Shown here: positions 46,824-57,849 of the stretch, piece by piece
Numbering within the stretch: the stretch's first letter is position 1
Layout of the letters: each line of letters begins with the position of its first letter
From: Hypericum androsaemum
Lineage: Eukaryota; Streptophyta; Magnoliopsida; Malpighiales; Hypericaceae
DNA length: 64,000 bases
Reading direction: 5' to 3'
Assembly (NCBI GenBank): GCA_963995505.1
Contig: OZ023197.1
Location: 4,496,121 to 4,560,120 of the forward strand
Notes under the pieces: generated by a model
The model's database searches: none
What the model saw: the letters and a program-made list of their open reading frames with translations, nothing else
What the model was told of the DNA's origin: nothing
Position numbers and translations under genes: made by a program

Positions 46824-46828
<5 letters not shown>
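44586..46828 (-). CDS. TIP1: Tonoplast intrinsic protein, TIP1 subgroup aquaporin
   Basis: Three exons (46696-46828, 45956-46206, 44586-44960) total 759 nt, 252 residues plus TGA, the normal TIP1 length. It is a six-helix channel of the vacuolar membrane carrying water and small neutral solutes. The start is [20 protein letters not shown]. Both pore half-helices are intact: [12 protein letters not shown] and [20 protein letters not shown] carries the TIP-type His of the selectivity filter. Other diagnostic stretches are [31 protein letters not shown] and [20 protein letters not shown]. The intron positions match those typical of plant TIP genes, and splice sites are GT-AG in phase. Introns are 489 and 995 bp. 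A CT microsatellite occupies the leader. Confidence 0.97.

Positions 46829-46860
<32 letters not shown>
46829..46860. repeat. (CT)n microsatellite in the TIP1 5' UTR
   Basis: About 16 CT units lie immediately upstream of the TIP1 start codon. On the transcript this is a GA-rich leader, a common position for such repeats in plant genes. Confidence 0.9.
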
Positions 46861-46864
<4 letters not shown>

Positions 46865-46930
46865 AATCTAATATTCTTCAGAAGCTAATTCTCACTGGTG
46901 AGTTACTACAAGTGGAAGAGATCAGTCCTC

Positions 46931-46940
46931 TTTATATATG
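46931..46940 (-). promoter_or_regulatory. TATA box of TIP1
   Basis: The minus strand reads CATATATAAA about 105 nt upstream of the ATG, which puts the transcription start near 46905. Confidence 0.65.
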
Positions 46941-49586
46941 TCCTAAAAAACTGGCCAAAGAACCGGTCCACAGGGAAAACAGAGCAGTGGAGGGTTTTGT
47001 TTAATCGACAAGTCGGTGACCGGACAGCTTTGTGGAGGGTGACTTCTGGGTCACTGAGGGAGCGACACGTATACCGCTGGAGCGGCGATGACGAGGAGGA
47101 GGGACATAGATTCTTGTTAATTTGTTTTGGATTTGGTTGGGATCGCCGACCAAAGTGCTCTAATTGACAAAGATATCATTTTAATAAAATGATAATCTTT
47201 CGAGATAATGATTTTATATCACCAATCAAGACATTGTCAAATTTAATGTAGTTCAGGATTTATAATGATATAAAATAAATTTTATTTGCAAAACAAATTG
47301 TTCGATATAGTAAAAATAATAATTTAATAAATCAAATAATATTTCCTATTTCCTCAGGCACCTTGATTGTTATGTCACTAGAATCTCGTGGGTTAATAGG
47401 TAGAGGAGAGATGGGCGGTGACCGATTGAATTTTTGATTACCGACTGGACCGACCTATTCGTTCATTCAAATTGAAAATGTGCTGCTATGAGTCTTGGTT
47501 TTGTGCTCGTGGGACCTGAGAGGTTAGCTTGGGTTGGCTCCCGTGGGCCCATCTATATTTGTTATTACATCATGTGGACAACAATTGAAATACATTATTT
47601 ATACACTTTTTAAGGTTAATTATTTATACATTTTCGTCTATCAACTTTTTGCTATGTATTCGATTTAAAATATTAACATAATAGATTAATTTTTTATTTA
47701 AATATACAACACTCTGTAATCAATATGTTGAAACTTGCGAGATTTTTTTTAAAGTAAATTATTACACTATGATATTATCAAAGTTTGAACATTAGACCTC
47801 TTAGGTATTTACAACGCCTTGTGCCATTGTACTATAAGTCCTTTGGCTGAAACAATAGGCAATCAATATGTTGAAACTTGTGAGATATCACGCCATTTGC
47901 CACAAACACATGGTTCCAGAGCCAAAAAATATTTAACATAATTACACCAACCCTATACAAATTTAGGGAGGTGCGGGGTTCAAATCCCGATACATATAAT
48001 CTTGGTGTAAAAATTTACATTAAAAAAAATACATGATTCCTGAAAGGACAACGATTATATGTGATATATTTTCTATAAGTAAATGTATTTTATTAAAATT
48101 ATTTACATGTTATATATAACCGTAGTGTGGAATATTTTCGTACGAGTACGAGGTTACATCCAGTGTCTCGCTAATATATATATATATATATGTACTTGCG
48201 CAATATGAACACATGAGTTGTGAGAAGTCAATATAATCAACTCAATCTGATATAAGACTAAATTTTACTATAAATCGTGTCCTTTTATAATGTATGTCTA
48301 AATACTTATTAGAGAATTGTATTTTATTCCACAATGGAGATTGACCCAACACAAATAAGTATATTGGGGTTGATACCCCTGATTTCCCTGTGGAAGGGAT
48401 GGCCTCCCAATTCAACTCCTTCTCCACAACGGCTTGACAAGCCACAAAGAGGACACTCTATTTTAGATTCAAGAATAGACAAAAATCTAACCGTATTAGA
48501 ACGAATATTACACCTTACATCACTCTTTTTTTTAAGGCAAACCCCTTACATTCCACAATAGACAATTTTTTTGGAGATGTAAATTTTATAAACAATAATT
48601 ATAATTATCAAAGTTTGATTCCTTATGTTCCTGAATTTGTACCACATTAGTTGGACATCTTTATTTCTAGCAAGCTCCACCGTGGCAACAGGGGGCGGCA
48701 ATCATAGATTAAGTGACAACATCCTTGAACATAATAAGCTATCCCAGAACAAATTACTCCCTGCAACCAAAACACAAAATCTAAAATGTTTTACTATAAA
48801 TAATTAATCCAAGCCAAAAATTCACAAATATTCTGCAGTAACTGGTTCAAGAAATATTAAGTGACTATTAATAGGAGTCGGGCCAAGCCTCGGCTCAACT
48901 TTTACGAATGGAAAAAACATGATTAAGAAAATTATTCTTAAATTGAGTCTCACATACGAATGAAAGAGGTTAAAAACAGAAAGATTACAGACTAAAAAAA
49001 ACTTGCAATATAAACCGCAGCCAGTAGTTTGGAATCGAAGTAAATGGAAAGCAGAGGTTTCCCTTTCTAAAACGAGAGCCACTGCTCCTTCTTCAATTGT
49101 TTCAATCAAGCAAATTAATTCTCTTTTTTTTGGTACGTTTAAGTTTATTATTCACCAGAAAAATCGCTTAATGTATACATTAGTGATTTATGTAAATACA
49201 CAATAAGCTAAATAAAACATAGATTTTTGCCATCCAAATATTCTCCTAATTTCACCAAAAATATCATCCGATTCTAAATCCCCTTATCAGATGTCACAGT
49301 CCCTTGCAAAATTGTAACCAGCAATCTTAAGAATCGAATCTGATTTCGATATCGTTGATAACTTTGCGAAAAACCAGAGCTTCTGCCTCCCAATATATTG
49401 TTCTGAATTGGGTTTGATATTCTGTCTCCGACCAAAATATAGCCGTGGGCCCATTTGTTAGCTCTTCATCTGCTTGATCTTGCCTATTGGCCTTATCTTC
49501 AAGAAGCCCTCTCGTGTTGTCCAATTTTGCGTGTCTTCGGGGCTCACTCGAGCTGACGGAAGGGAAGTAGCTCGGGTCGAGGGTGA
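46941..49586. other. Intergenic DNA with SINE-like remnants
   Basis: No convincing gene is seen. It includes a SINE-like fragment (47760-47855), another B-box-like GGGTTCAAATCCC at about 47977, and a TA microsatellite at 48173-48190. A short reading frame on the minus strand at 48280-48445 has no recognised relative. Confidence 0.45.
47760..47855 (-). mobile_element. SINE-like fragment, inverted relative of 26411-26490
   Basis: The reverse complement reads GGACTTATAGTACAATGGCA then AGGTCTAATGTTCAAACTTT, aligning with the fragment at 26411. Both resemble degraded tRNA-derived A and B boxes. Confidence 0.45.
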
Positions 49587-49871
49587 TGGGCCCATGGCTT
49601 TTACTCGGCCTGCTCGCTGGACGAGACCAGCCACACCGTAGCCCTCACACTGTTACTACAAGAAGGGAGAGGTGGAGTGGGGGACAGCATAAGCTTGTTC
49701 GGAGTGCAAAGGGAGGCGGCCATGACGTCGCACGTGACGGTCGTCGGAGGGACGGGGAAGTACGAGGGGGCCGGAGGGTACGCCACCGTGGAGACCATCC
49801 TGCACCAGGAGGACTAGCACACCACCGACGGGGTCTACACCATGAGGCACATTGCCGTTTACTTGTCTTAG
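49587..49871 (+). pseudogene. Dirigent protein fragment with internal stop
   Basis: The frame reads the C-terminal half of a dirigent protein, the apoplastic family that steers monolignol coupling. Visible pieces are HGFYSASCSLDETSHTVALT, GDSISLFGVQREA, HVTVVGGTGKYEGAGGYATV, ETILHQED, a TAG at about 49815-49817, HTTDGVYTMRHIAVYLS and a terminal TAG. A stop just upstream (49584-49586) and the lack of a signal peptide show that the 5' half is missing or in another frame. The GGTGKY and HTTDG motifs make the family clear. Confidence 0.8.
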
Positions 49872-50302
49872 AGAGGATACTAATTAAGGGGCGTTTGTTG
49901 TCTGAATGAATATTGGGGTCGGAGCTTAGACTACCCACATCAGCAACCCATCCAATCCAGGTCACGGAATAAATTATTAATTTCTCTCTCTTCCATACCC
50001 AATTCCTACCCAATCCAATCCACTTACATATTTTCTACCCACATCAGCAACCCAGTTCACAGAATAAATTATTAATTTCTCTCTCATCCACATATTATCT
50101 ACTCTGATTTATTTAGATTAAAATTATATATTACGAAAATAATTATATTTTTAATAACACGATTAAATATTGTGATTAAGTCATAAAATTACAAAAGTAA
50201 AAATTAAAATACTAAATTAGATAAAAATAATTTAAGGTACAAATGATAAATTACGAATATGAAGTTTTCATATTACAAATACAGGAATTTCAAATTACAT
50301 AA

Positions 50303-51640
50303 TTAATTATCATTTCCAAACTTTTGCCAAATATGCTCAATTATATCACTTTTCAAAGCGTTATGAGCTTCTCTATTGCGAAGTTGTTCTCTAGCAGTCA
50401 TGTAGGTGGATAGATTTCCGATGCGTTCAGTAGAGAACTGAAAAGTTTCTTCATTGTCGTCTTCATTACAGAATTCAGCCGGATCATGATAACGGAGATA
50501 TGTGTCTCGTTCATCCTCTACTATCATATTGTGCAATATGATGTAAGCCTTCATAATTCTTCCCATTAACTCCTTGTCCCAAAGAAGGCATGGACGTCGA
50601 ATGAATGCAAAACGAGCTTGTAGAACTCCAAATGCGCGTTCCACGTCCTTTCTAGCAACCTCTTGATGTTCAGCAAACAACTTGTGCTTTAAGGTTGAAG
50701 GAGATGTAATGGACTTGACAAAAGCAGCCCGTGTGGGATATATCCCATCAGTGAGATAATATGCCATATCATATTGTCGATTGTTGACGACATAACTCAC
50801 TTTTGGTGCTCTACCTTCCAAGACATCACTGAAAACAGGAGATCGTTCCAGTACATTAATATCATTGAGAGTACCTGGTGTTCCAAAGAAAGCATGCCAT
50901 ATCCATAAGTCATATGATGCAACTGCTTCTAGAATTATTGTAGCCTTTCCACTTCGTCCTGCATATTGCCCAGCCCATGCATTGGGACAATTTTTCCATT
51001 CCCAGTGCATACAATCAATACTACTTATCATACCTGAGAATCCACGTTGTTCCCCAACGTAGAGTAGTCTTGCCAAATCTTGTGCGTTGGGCCTTCTCAG
51101 GTACTCATTTCCAAAGCAGGAAATTATACCATCTACGAACTTAATGAGGGATTGCCGTGTTGTAGATGCACCCATTCTCAGGTATTCATCAACGACATCA
51201 GTTGATATTCCATAAGCTAACACTCTTATGGCTCCGGTACATTTCTGCATGCCTGTCAGACCAAGGATACCTGCATCATTTGTACGTTGTTGAAAATATA
51301 CATCATTGGCACTAACCGCCTCCACAATGCGAAGAAATAACGATCTTTGCATCCGAAACCTTCTCCGGAAGACCTCAGCTGAATACGTTGGCTCGTCACC
51401 AAAATAGTCATTCATCAAACGCTCCTCACCAACTCTTCGTTCCCTATTGACATATCGCCTTCGCCTTGCCGGCGGTGGATCTCCAAAGATCAGACTAGGA
51501 TTGACTACGAACGCATCCTCAAGTAAGTGATCAATTCATCGATTCTGTTCTCTTCTTCGTGCTTTCCATTCATCAACAACTCTAGTGAATGCATCACTAT
51601 CACTTGAATCTGAATCTGATATATTTTCACTGTGAGACAT
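50303..51640 (-). pseudogene. Harbinger transposase (DDE_Tnp_4) with a premature stop near the start
   Basis: The family frame opens at ATG 51638-51640 with MSHSENISDSDSSDSDAF, meets TGA at 51536-51538, and is then open for about 410 codons to 50303. From the next good start (51418) 371 residues remain and hold the whole catalytic core: SSIDCMHWEWKNCP (first Asp), FGTPGTLNDINVLERSPVF (second Asp) and RKDVERAFGVLQARF (catalytic Glu). The helix-turn-helix-like part FGVLTGMQ is degenerate (LGLTGMQKCTGAIRVLAYG). Because the stop removes only an acidic, non-catalytic leader, a shortened transposase from 51418 could still be made. Otherwise the gene is dead. Confidence 0.9.
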
Positions 51641-51724
51641 TTGTGAAGAGAATTATGGGTATGGGTTGGATTTAAGTTTGTGATGGTCACTAATATATAT
51701 AGAATAGATACGAGACAAATTACC

Positions 51725-52088
51725 ATAATTGTGGGTGTGGGTGTGGGTGGATGACAAAGGTGAAGTGACAACACAATAGGTACGAGACAAATTACATTAA
51801 TTGTAGGTGTGGGTGTGGGTGGATGACAAAGGTGAAGTGACAACACAATAGGTGCGAGACAAATTACATTAATTGTGGGTGTGGGTGTGGGTGGATGACA
51901 AAGGTGAAGTGACAACACAATAGGTACGAGACAAATTACATTAATTGTGGGTGTGGGTGTGGGTGGATGACAAAGGTGAAGTGACAACACAATAGGTACG
52001 AGACAAATTACATTAATTGTGGGTGTGGGTGTGGGTGGATGACAAAGGTAAAGTGACAACACAATAGGTACGAGACAAATTACATTAA
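51725..52088. repeat. 72-bp minisatellite, five copies
   Basis: A 72-bp unit repeats five times, starting around GGGTGTGGGTGTGGGTGGAT and including ACAACACAATAGGTACGAGA. Copies differ by only a few bases. It lies between the transposase start and the Myb-like ORF inside the Harbinger element. One minus-strand frame stays open across it, but this is a by-product of the 72-bp (24-codon) period. Confidence 0.92.
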
Positions 52089-52194
52089 TTGAAGAACATA
52101 TTACAAGAAATGAAGAACAAATTACAATAATTGAAGAACAAATTACAAGAAATGAAGAACAAATTACAAGAAATGAAGAACAGATTACAACTAA

Positions 52195-53247
52195 TCAGTT
52201 TCCAAATAATCGAGCTATTAGACAACTCTTTAACTCTTCATCTTCTGGGGATAAATGCTGTTTTGAAATCAAAGCAGTCAACATGATTTTATCCAACTCC
52301 TTATTCTTCCTGGCCTCCCTTTTTTCCTCCAGTTGTTGTTGTATCTCCAATGTCTTCATCAAAATTTCATTTTTATTATCTCTGGTTATTCTCATCTCAC
52401 GAAGTTCTGCTGCAACATCATTAGATGCTTTACCTTTTTCTTTCTTTTTTTTGGCAGCAACTCTGCCCATAGGGCGGGAAACTGTTGCAGACCTGGTGAT
52501 TGGATCTTCTGAGTTAGATGGAATTGAATAATCCCCTTCTTCGGTATTCTTTGACCTCTTCGAGCTCCCAGCACTTTCTATTTCCTCCTCCTCGTTCTGC
52601 GGAGGAAAATTTGTTGCAGCGCGATCTCCTTCTTCAATTTGCCATTTGGGAGATTTACACATAACTTCATTAAAAACAACAAGGTCAGTAAATTTTTTTC
52701 CACCTTTTTTTTCATAAAGTGCTTGAGCTTCGGCCTCAACATCTGCCTCGCTCATGCCGCTCCGTTTCCTTTTCAGTGCTTCTCGGTAGGCACCGACCCA
52801 CCTTGCTCCATTTTCATTAAGTCGTTTATAACGACCTTTTATTGCTGGCACATTTCTTGCATGGATCTCTTCCGGTTTTTCTGCTTGAGCTTCATGGTAC
52901 AAATCACTCACTCGGGACCATAGCGAGGCACTCTTCTGATTTTTTTCAATAACACTATCTTCGCTACAGAAGATGTAAGCTGACATTAGGGCAATGTCTT
53001 CTTTGACACCCCAATTAATTAGTGCAGGCTTTTTAGTTTTAACCTGGCTAGCTGCATCGAAGGATAAGTGTTGTGGAATATTTTGGGGGGGTTGGTGTTG
53101 GAACAATGGCATTTGGGAAAGATTTGGCGAAAATTGAGAGGTATAAAATTGTGGAGAGTTCGAATACTCTCCAGAATTTAGATAAGATGAAGGATTATAA
53201 GATCCGAACGAGTGATAATTTGAAAAATTAGGATCATTTGGATCCAT
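52195..53247 (-). CDS. Harbinger Myb/SANT-like accessory protein
   Basis: 350 residues. In PIF/Harbinger elements this protein helps the transposase enter the nucleus and bind the element ends. The N-terminus is Asn/Ser/Gln-rich (MDPNDPNFSNYHSFGSYNP). The trihelix/SANT-like domain follows at about residues 75-165 (WGVKEDIALMSAYIFCSEDS, LWSRVSDLYHEAQ, RYKRLNENGARWVGAYREAL). Next comes a basic region with SSKRSKN and AAKKKKEKGKA, likely a nuclear signal, and a C-terminal coiled coil (EILMKTLEIQQQLEEKREAR). The frame is intact. It is the same class as plant proteins often labelled NAM-associated or GST T3-like. Confidence 0.88.
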   Translation of the reverse strand: MDPNDPNFSNYHSFGSYNPSSYLNSGEYSNSPQFYTSQFSPNLSQMPLFQHQPPQNIPQHLSFDAASQVKTKKPALINWGVKEDIALMSAYIFCSEDSVIEKNQKSASLWSRVSDLYHEAQAEKPEEIHARNVPAIKGRYKRLNENGARWVGAYREALKRKRSGMSEADVEAEAQALYEKKGGKKFTDLVVFNEVMCKSPKWQIEEGDRAATNFPPQNEEEEIESAGSSKRSKNTEEGDYSIPSNSEDPITRSATVSRPMGRVAAKKKKEKGKASNDVAAELREMRITRDNKNEILMKTLEIQQQLEEKREARKNKELDKIMLTALISKQHLSPEDEELKSCLIARLFGN

Positions 53248-53687
53248 AATAGAAATAATATAATAGAGACAATTTATAAGAAGAGATTATGTAGTGAAAG
53301 AAGAGAGAATTTTAGATGGTATATGAAAATATGTTAACATTGGACTCTATTTATAGAGATACAAAATTTAATAAATTTTAAATTATTTTTTAAATTTATT
53401 ACTAAAGATAAGCTAACCACAAAAATCTTATCCGAAAAAATCTATTTTTACGAATAATATTATGCCAAGTGGAAATAACTAGATAGTTAGATTATTGAAA
53501 AAAGGGCCCCCAATCCGCTTGGGAGCGGGATTGGCTAGCCAATCCGCTCGACCGAGCGGGATTGGCTTTTAATTCGTTTTTTTTAAAAAAAATATTAAAA
53601 TATTCACCCGATCGCTCGGGTGAACAACTACTGTGAGTAGTCTTACGGGTTGGATTGGGTGCTGTGAGAGTTAACTAATATTAATAA

Positions 53688-54970
53688 GAGAAAACTTTAC
53701 TTAGGTACTCTGTAGTATCACAGATTTTTAATTAAGTATTCTGTGGTTTAAAACGCATTGAACATGTCCAACTTATTTCAATTTTTATCAAAAACAGGTC
53801 CCGGGCAGTCCGAGTAGCTGCCCGCTATTTTTTTTCAAAACGGCGTAGTTTTAATGCTTATGTGGACTGCTCGATTAGTAGGCACTAGGATGATTCGATT
53901 GTGATATGGCATTGAGCAAATTATCAAAATAGTTCCTAATCTATTTATAAAATTTAAAAAACCCACCCCTTCCCTATCGTCCTCTCTCTTCTCTCTCCTC
54001 CTCTCTCTCTCTCTCTCTCTCGCTCTCTCGGCTTTCCCTATGCCGCCTCCTCCTCCATTTGTCTTAAACCCACCCCACAATAGGTACTCCGACTTCCAAT
54101 TTTGCTTGGAATCATCGAGGTGACGAAATCCCATGGAAGTTCCTCAGCGACAAAACGAACACCCAAATTTCGACAGGGCCGGGTCACCAGCACTCCTCCC
54201 TCGGCGCCGGAGCTCCTCTCCACCAACACTCCTCCCTCGCCGCCGCCGCTGGAGAGCACATCTCCCCTAAAGAAATTGAAAACCGTCGTCGTCCTCCCGA
54301 CCCCTTCGTGAGCTTTCTTCTAAATTCCTGATCAACTCTGCCGTTTCGAACCCCTTCACGAGCTCTGTGGGGCCCTCTTGTCCAGATCGCATAGCAACAT
54401 CACCGGGTACCGCTTCGGTTTCGGCTTCGGAGTCGTGGACTCTACGATCAGGAGAGAGGAGGTGGTGGCCGCCCTGGAAAGCTTCCATCTTGGTGGTGGT
54501 GGACGCGTAAGGAGGGTTTTTGGTTGGGAGGTGAAGTGATGGACTTGGAAGAGAGGAAGCTGTAAGAGCTTCCCTTGATGGCTGCTACTCCCTTGGGTGT
54601 TACTGTTTAGGGATGTTCTAATTCGGACAGAGGACAGAAATGGGTTTCGTTCATGGATTGAATGTGAGGCTGACATTTTTTTGATGGGTGGAGAGGAAGA
54701 AGATGATGAATGCTTTTGAAAAATTCTATCTAATGTGGTGCTATCTTGATAATTTATCATTAACCATGTTATTATAACTCGCCTAGTCACAAATGTCATG
54801 GAAATCTACGTAGGAAATCAAACTACGTCGTTTTGAAAAAACAATGCTGACTGAAACCTGTTTTTGATTAAAAAAATTTAAATAAGTTGAACATGTTCTA
54901 TGCGTTTTAAACCACAGGGTACCTAAGTAAAAATCTGTGATACTACACGGTACCTAAGTAAAGTTTTTCC
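53688..54970. mobile_element. MULE-like element with long TIRs, possible Pack-MULE
   Basis: Inverted repeats of about 120 bp (53688-53812 and 54852-54970) begin GAGAAAACTTTACTTAGGTA and (inverted) GGAAAAACTTTACTTAGGTA. The 9-bp duplication TATTAATAA is perfect at 53679-53687 and 54971-54979. The interior (53990-54800) is GC-rich for this window, with CT repeats and fragments that look exon-like, but no protein family was recognised and no transposase is present. Confidence 0.85.
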
Positions 54971-55004
54971 TATTAATAAAGTGGTCTGCGCGCCCTTCTA
55001 TTAA

Positions 55005-55085
55005 AAAAGTGTGCTTGGTCTAGTGGTGACATTCTCACCCTTCTTCCCTTCAAATGTGAGTTCAAATCCCACAATAAACATCTTA
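55005..55085 (+). mobile_element. SINE-like head
   Basis: TTGGTCTAGTGGTGACATTC resembles a Pol III A box and GTGAGTTCAAATCCCAC a B box, a spacing typical of tRNA-derived plant SINEs. It runs straight into a minisatellite. Confidence 0.5.
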
Positions 55086-55087
55086 CT

Positions 55088-55350
55088 TTTACAACGGCAA
55101 TGCTGAAATCCCCAACGACAATGGCAAAAACCCACAGCAAACATGTCATTTTTACAATGGCAACAACAAAAACCTACAACAAACGTCTCGCTTTTACAAT
55201 GGCGACAGCAAAACCCAACGGCAATGCCGCAATCCACAACGACAACGGTAAAAATCCACAACAAACATGTCATTTTTACAATGGCAAAGGCGAAATCCCA
55301 ACGGCAATGGCAAAAACCCAATGGCACACGGTAAAATCCCAACAGCAAAA
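55088..55350. repeat. Degenerate minisatellite with CAACGGCAATGG-type units
   Basis: Short units such as CAACGGCAATGGCAAAAACC and ACAAACATGTCATTTTTACA alternate, in a composite of about 24 and 60 bp. No coding role is evident. Confidence 0.8.
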
Positions 55351-55989
55351 TCAGGTGCTACGGGCCCCGCGTTATTAGCACCCAATCGGGCCCTAGAGCT
55401 GGGATTTGGTTGTAAAAGTTTGATTGTTTTGTCAAGAACATGATTTTATGTTTTGTATGTACCTAAATTCTCGAACCTGAATTAAATTTGTTTGATAGTT
55501 ATGAATTCATATCGTAATTTTTTTGTAAAGTCTAATTCAACAGCAGAGAAAAAGTATTTGAAAATTAGAACGATATTCTTTCCATTATCTATAGATTTCG
55601 AGTTTGAGATAAACAAACACTCGCGAGACCAGCTACCAAGGCATATATATTACCATTAAGTCTCTTTATTTGGCACTTTTTGCCATATATTTATTTTGAA
55701 ACCACCTACCATCAGGAGATCGTGTCGATCAATTAGATTTGAATTAAATATGATATTTAAATAATGATTAAAAATAGTACTATATTTTAAATTAATCAAA
55801 CTCGAGACTCGACTAATTTAGAACAATTCTAATTTATCCGGTATATAAATGACGCTTGTATGAGGAGCAGTTTGATGAGTGGGCCTCGGGGATCCTCATG
55901 GGCTTCATGGATTTTTTCCATATTGGATCTGAGTCTTCGATCCAGTTACTTTTCATTTGCAACATCTTTCTGATTTTTTTTAGAGATAC

Positions 55990-56290
55990 TGATTTATTAT
56001 TTTCGGTAAGTCATCTTTCTTTTTCTTTTTTGAGAATGTTAAGTCATCTTTCTGATTTATTATTTTCGGTAAGTCATCTTTCTTTTTCTTTTTTGAGAAT
56101 GTTAAGTCATCTTTCTGATTAATTTTTTTCGGTAAGTCATCTTTCTTTTTCTTTTTTGAGTATGTTAACTCATCTTTCTGATTAATTTTTTCCTGTAAGT
56201 CATCTTTTTTTTAGACTGTTAAGTCATCCTTCTGATTAATTTTTTTGGGTAAGTCATTTTTTTTAGAATGTTAAGTCATCTTTCTGATTA
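55990..56290. repeat. About 60-bp tandem repeat, five units
   Basis: Units contain GGTAAGTCATCTTTCTTTTT, TTTGAGAATGTTAAGTCATC and TTTCTGATTAATTTTTT. The last units are shortened. Confidence 0.85.
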
Positions 56291-56401
56291 ATAACGAGAA
56301 TGAGTAGAATCCGTAAAATCTGTAGGATCCATATACAGTGAATCTAGATGCAGATCCAGTCAGCGTCTAATTTAGAAACTTCACTATTAGACTAGAACCA
56401 T

Positions 56402-56807
56402 GGGTATAGATTGGGTACGGAATGCCACTATTCCGAACCGTTTGGAATGAAGACACGCGGAGACTTTTTTGCAAACGTGCTAAAATACGGAGACCAAAAT
56501 GAAAAAAGCCACGCACAAACACAGGCCGGTTACAAATACCATTATCACATAACTGCACATGCCAGTATCACATAACAGTGCATGCCAGTGTGACATTTTT
56601 GCAAAAATGCTAAAATACGGGGGACCAAAATGAAAAAAATTATGCGTGCCATTATCATCAACGGGGACTTGCCGTTTTCACAAAAATAAATATCATTATC
56701 ACATAACTGTGCTTGTCATTATCACATACTTGCGCTTGCCGCTGCGGTCCCCCTTCAGTCCAAACCGTTCGGAATCAATTCCTTCACTCCGTACCCAATC
56801 CAAACCC
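56402..56807. mobile_element. MULE-derived MITE, copy 2
   Basis: 406 bp with ends GGGTATAGATTGGGTACGGA and TCCGTACCCAATCCAAACCC and the perfect 9-bp duplication TAGAACCAT (56393-56401, 56808-56816). The interior carries repeated TATCACATAACTGCACATGC-like units. It has the same family ends as 25519-25811. Confidence 0.88.
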
Positions 56808-56982
56808 TAGAACCATACTTTTTTATAGAGTCCGATTCCCTTATTAGTCTCTTTGATTTCAGTCTATAACGAGAAAAAATAGATATTTTACAGAAATTCT
56901 GTTTGTTTATACTTCCTGTTTCGGAAATATGTAGTGATAAACAATTTGTTAATGAGGGTTTTTTTTAGAGAATTGTTAATGA

Positions 56983-57385
56983 GGGTTTGAATTGAGTACA
57001 GAGTGAAAAAATCATTCCGAACAGTTTGGAGTAAAGGAGAACCGCGCTAGTAAGTGCAGTTATGTGATCATGGCATTTGTTTTTGTGACAGCGGCATGTC
57101 CCGTTTATGATACTGGCGCACGTGACTTTTTTTATTTTGGTCCCCGTATTTTAGTATTTTGTAAAAAAGTCATATTGGCATGCGCAGTTATGTGATATTG
57201 GCACGCGCTGTTATGTGATACTGGCATGCACAGTTATGTCATAATGGCATTTGTTTTAGGCCTTTGTTTGCGCATAGATTTTTTCATTTTGGTCTCCATA
57301 TTTTAGTATTTTTGCAAAAAAGTCCCCGCGTGTCTTCATTCTGAATAGTTCGAAATCTGGGCATTCCGTACCCAATCCATAGCCC
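56983..57385. mobile_element. MULE-derived MITE, copy 3
   Basis: About 403 bp with ends GGGTTTGAATTGAGTACAGA and CCGTACCCAATCCATAGCCC. The interior is in inverted orientation relative to copy 2 (CAGTTATGTGATATTGGCAC units). Flanks do not show a clear duplication (TGTTAATGA against TTCTTTTGA). Confidence 0.75.
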
Positions 57386-57849
57386 TTCTTTTGATTTCAA
57401 TTGCTTTAGGACACTGCCACGAGTTTATGACATGATTCCGCTTGAAGAGGACTAAACAAAACAGGCAAGGAGGTAAAGGTAAAGACCCAGATAAGCAATG
57501 ACATGAAATGGACATGCTTGTGCTTATTGGGGATTTTATGTAAATGGTGAGTTTTGTTGATTTCCTATTTACTGGTTCGCATGTTAGGCTGGTTTTAGTT
57601 TTTTTTGTTTTATTGCTCGAGTTCTTAGGTTCTATGTTATTCTCAATCTCTCTTTTCTCTTTTACAAATCATAGAAACAAACCAAACTCCACCCCCTCTC
57701 CCAAACAGACACATTCGTCCGAACCACCACCGGAGCCCCCGGCTATAACCGCAACTTCCATCGCTTTCATCTGGAGCCACCAACTTCTACCAAGTGAGAT
57801 TGAGGGGTGAAATTTTGTTTATTTTATATACTTTGTAAAATTTCATTTT

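Larger units (their letters stand above)
49929..53642 (-). mobile_element. PIF/Harbinger DNA transposon, nearly complete
   Basis: It is 3.71 kb with terminal inverted repeats GACTACCCACATCAG and (reverse complement of the right end) GACTACTCACAGTAG, and the 3-bp duplication TTA on both sides (49926-49928, 53643-53645). The left subterminal region is duplicated: ACTACCCACATCAGCAACCC occurs at about 49930 and, shifted, at about 50036. It encodes both proteins typical of the superfamily, the DDE transposase and the Myb-like protein, both on the minus strand. Confidence 0.88.

Noticed and set aside
48242..48445. Minus-strand frame with KELNWEAIPSTGKSGVSTPI
   Set aside because: More protein-like than its neighbours but short, without a known family or splice context.
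51505..52062. Open frame of 185 codons with a repeated HPPTPTPTI-like motif
   Set aside because: It is produced by the 72-bp minisatellite, whose period is a multiple of three. It has no family similarity and overlaps the transposase leader region.
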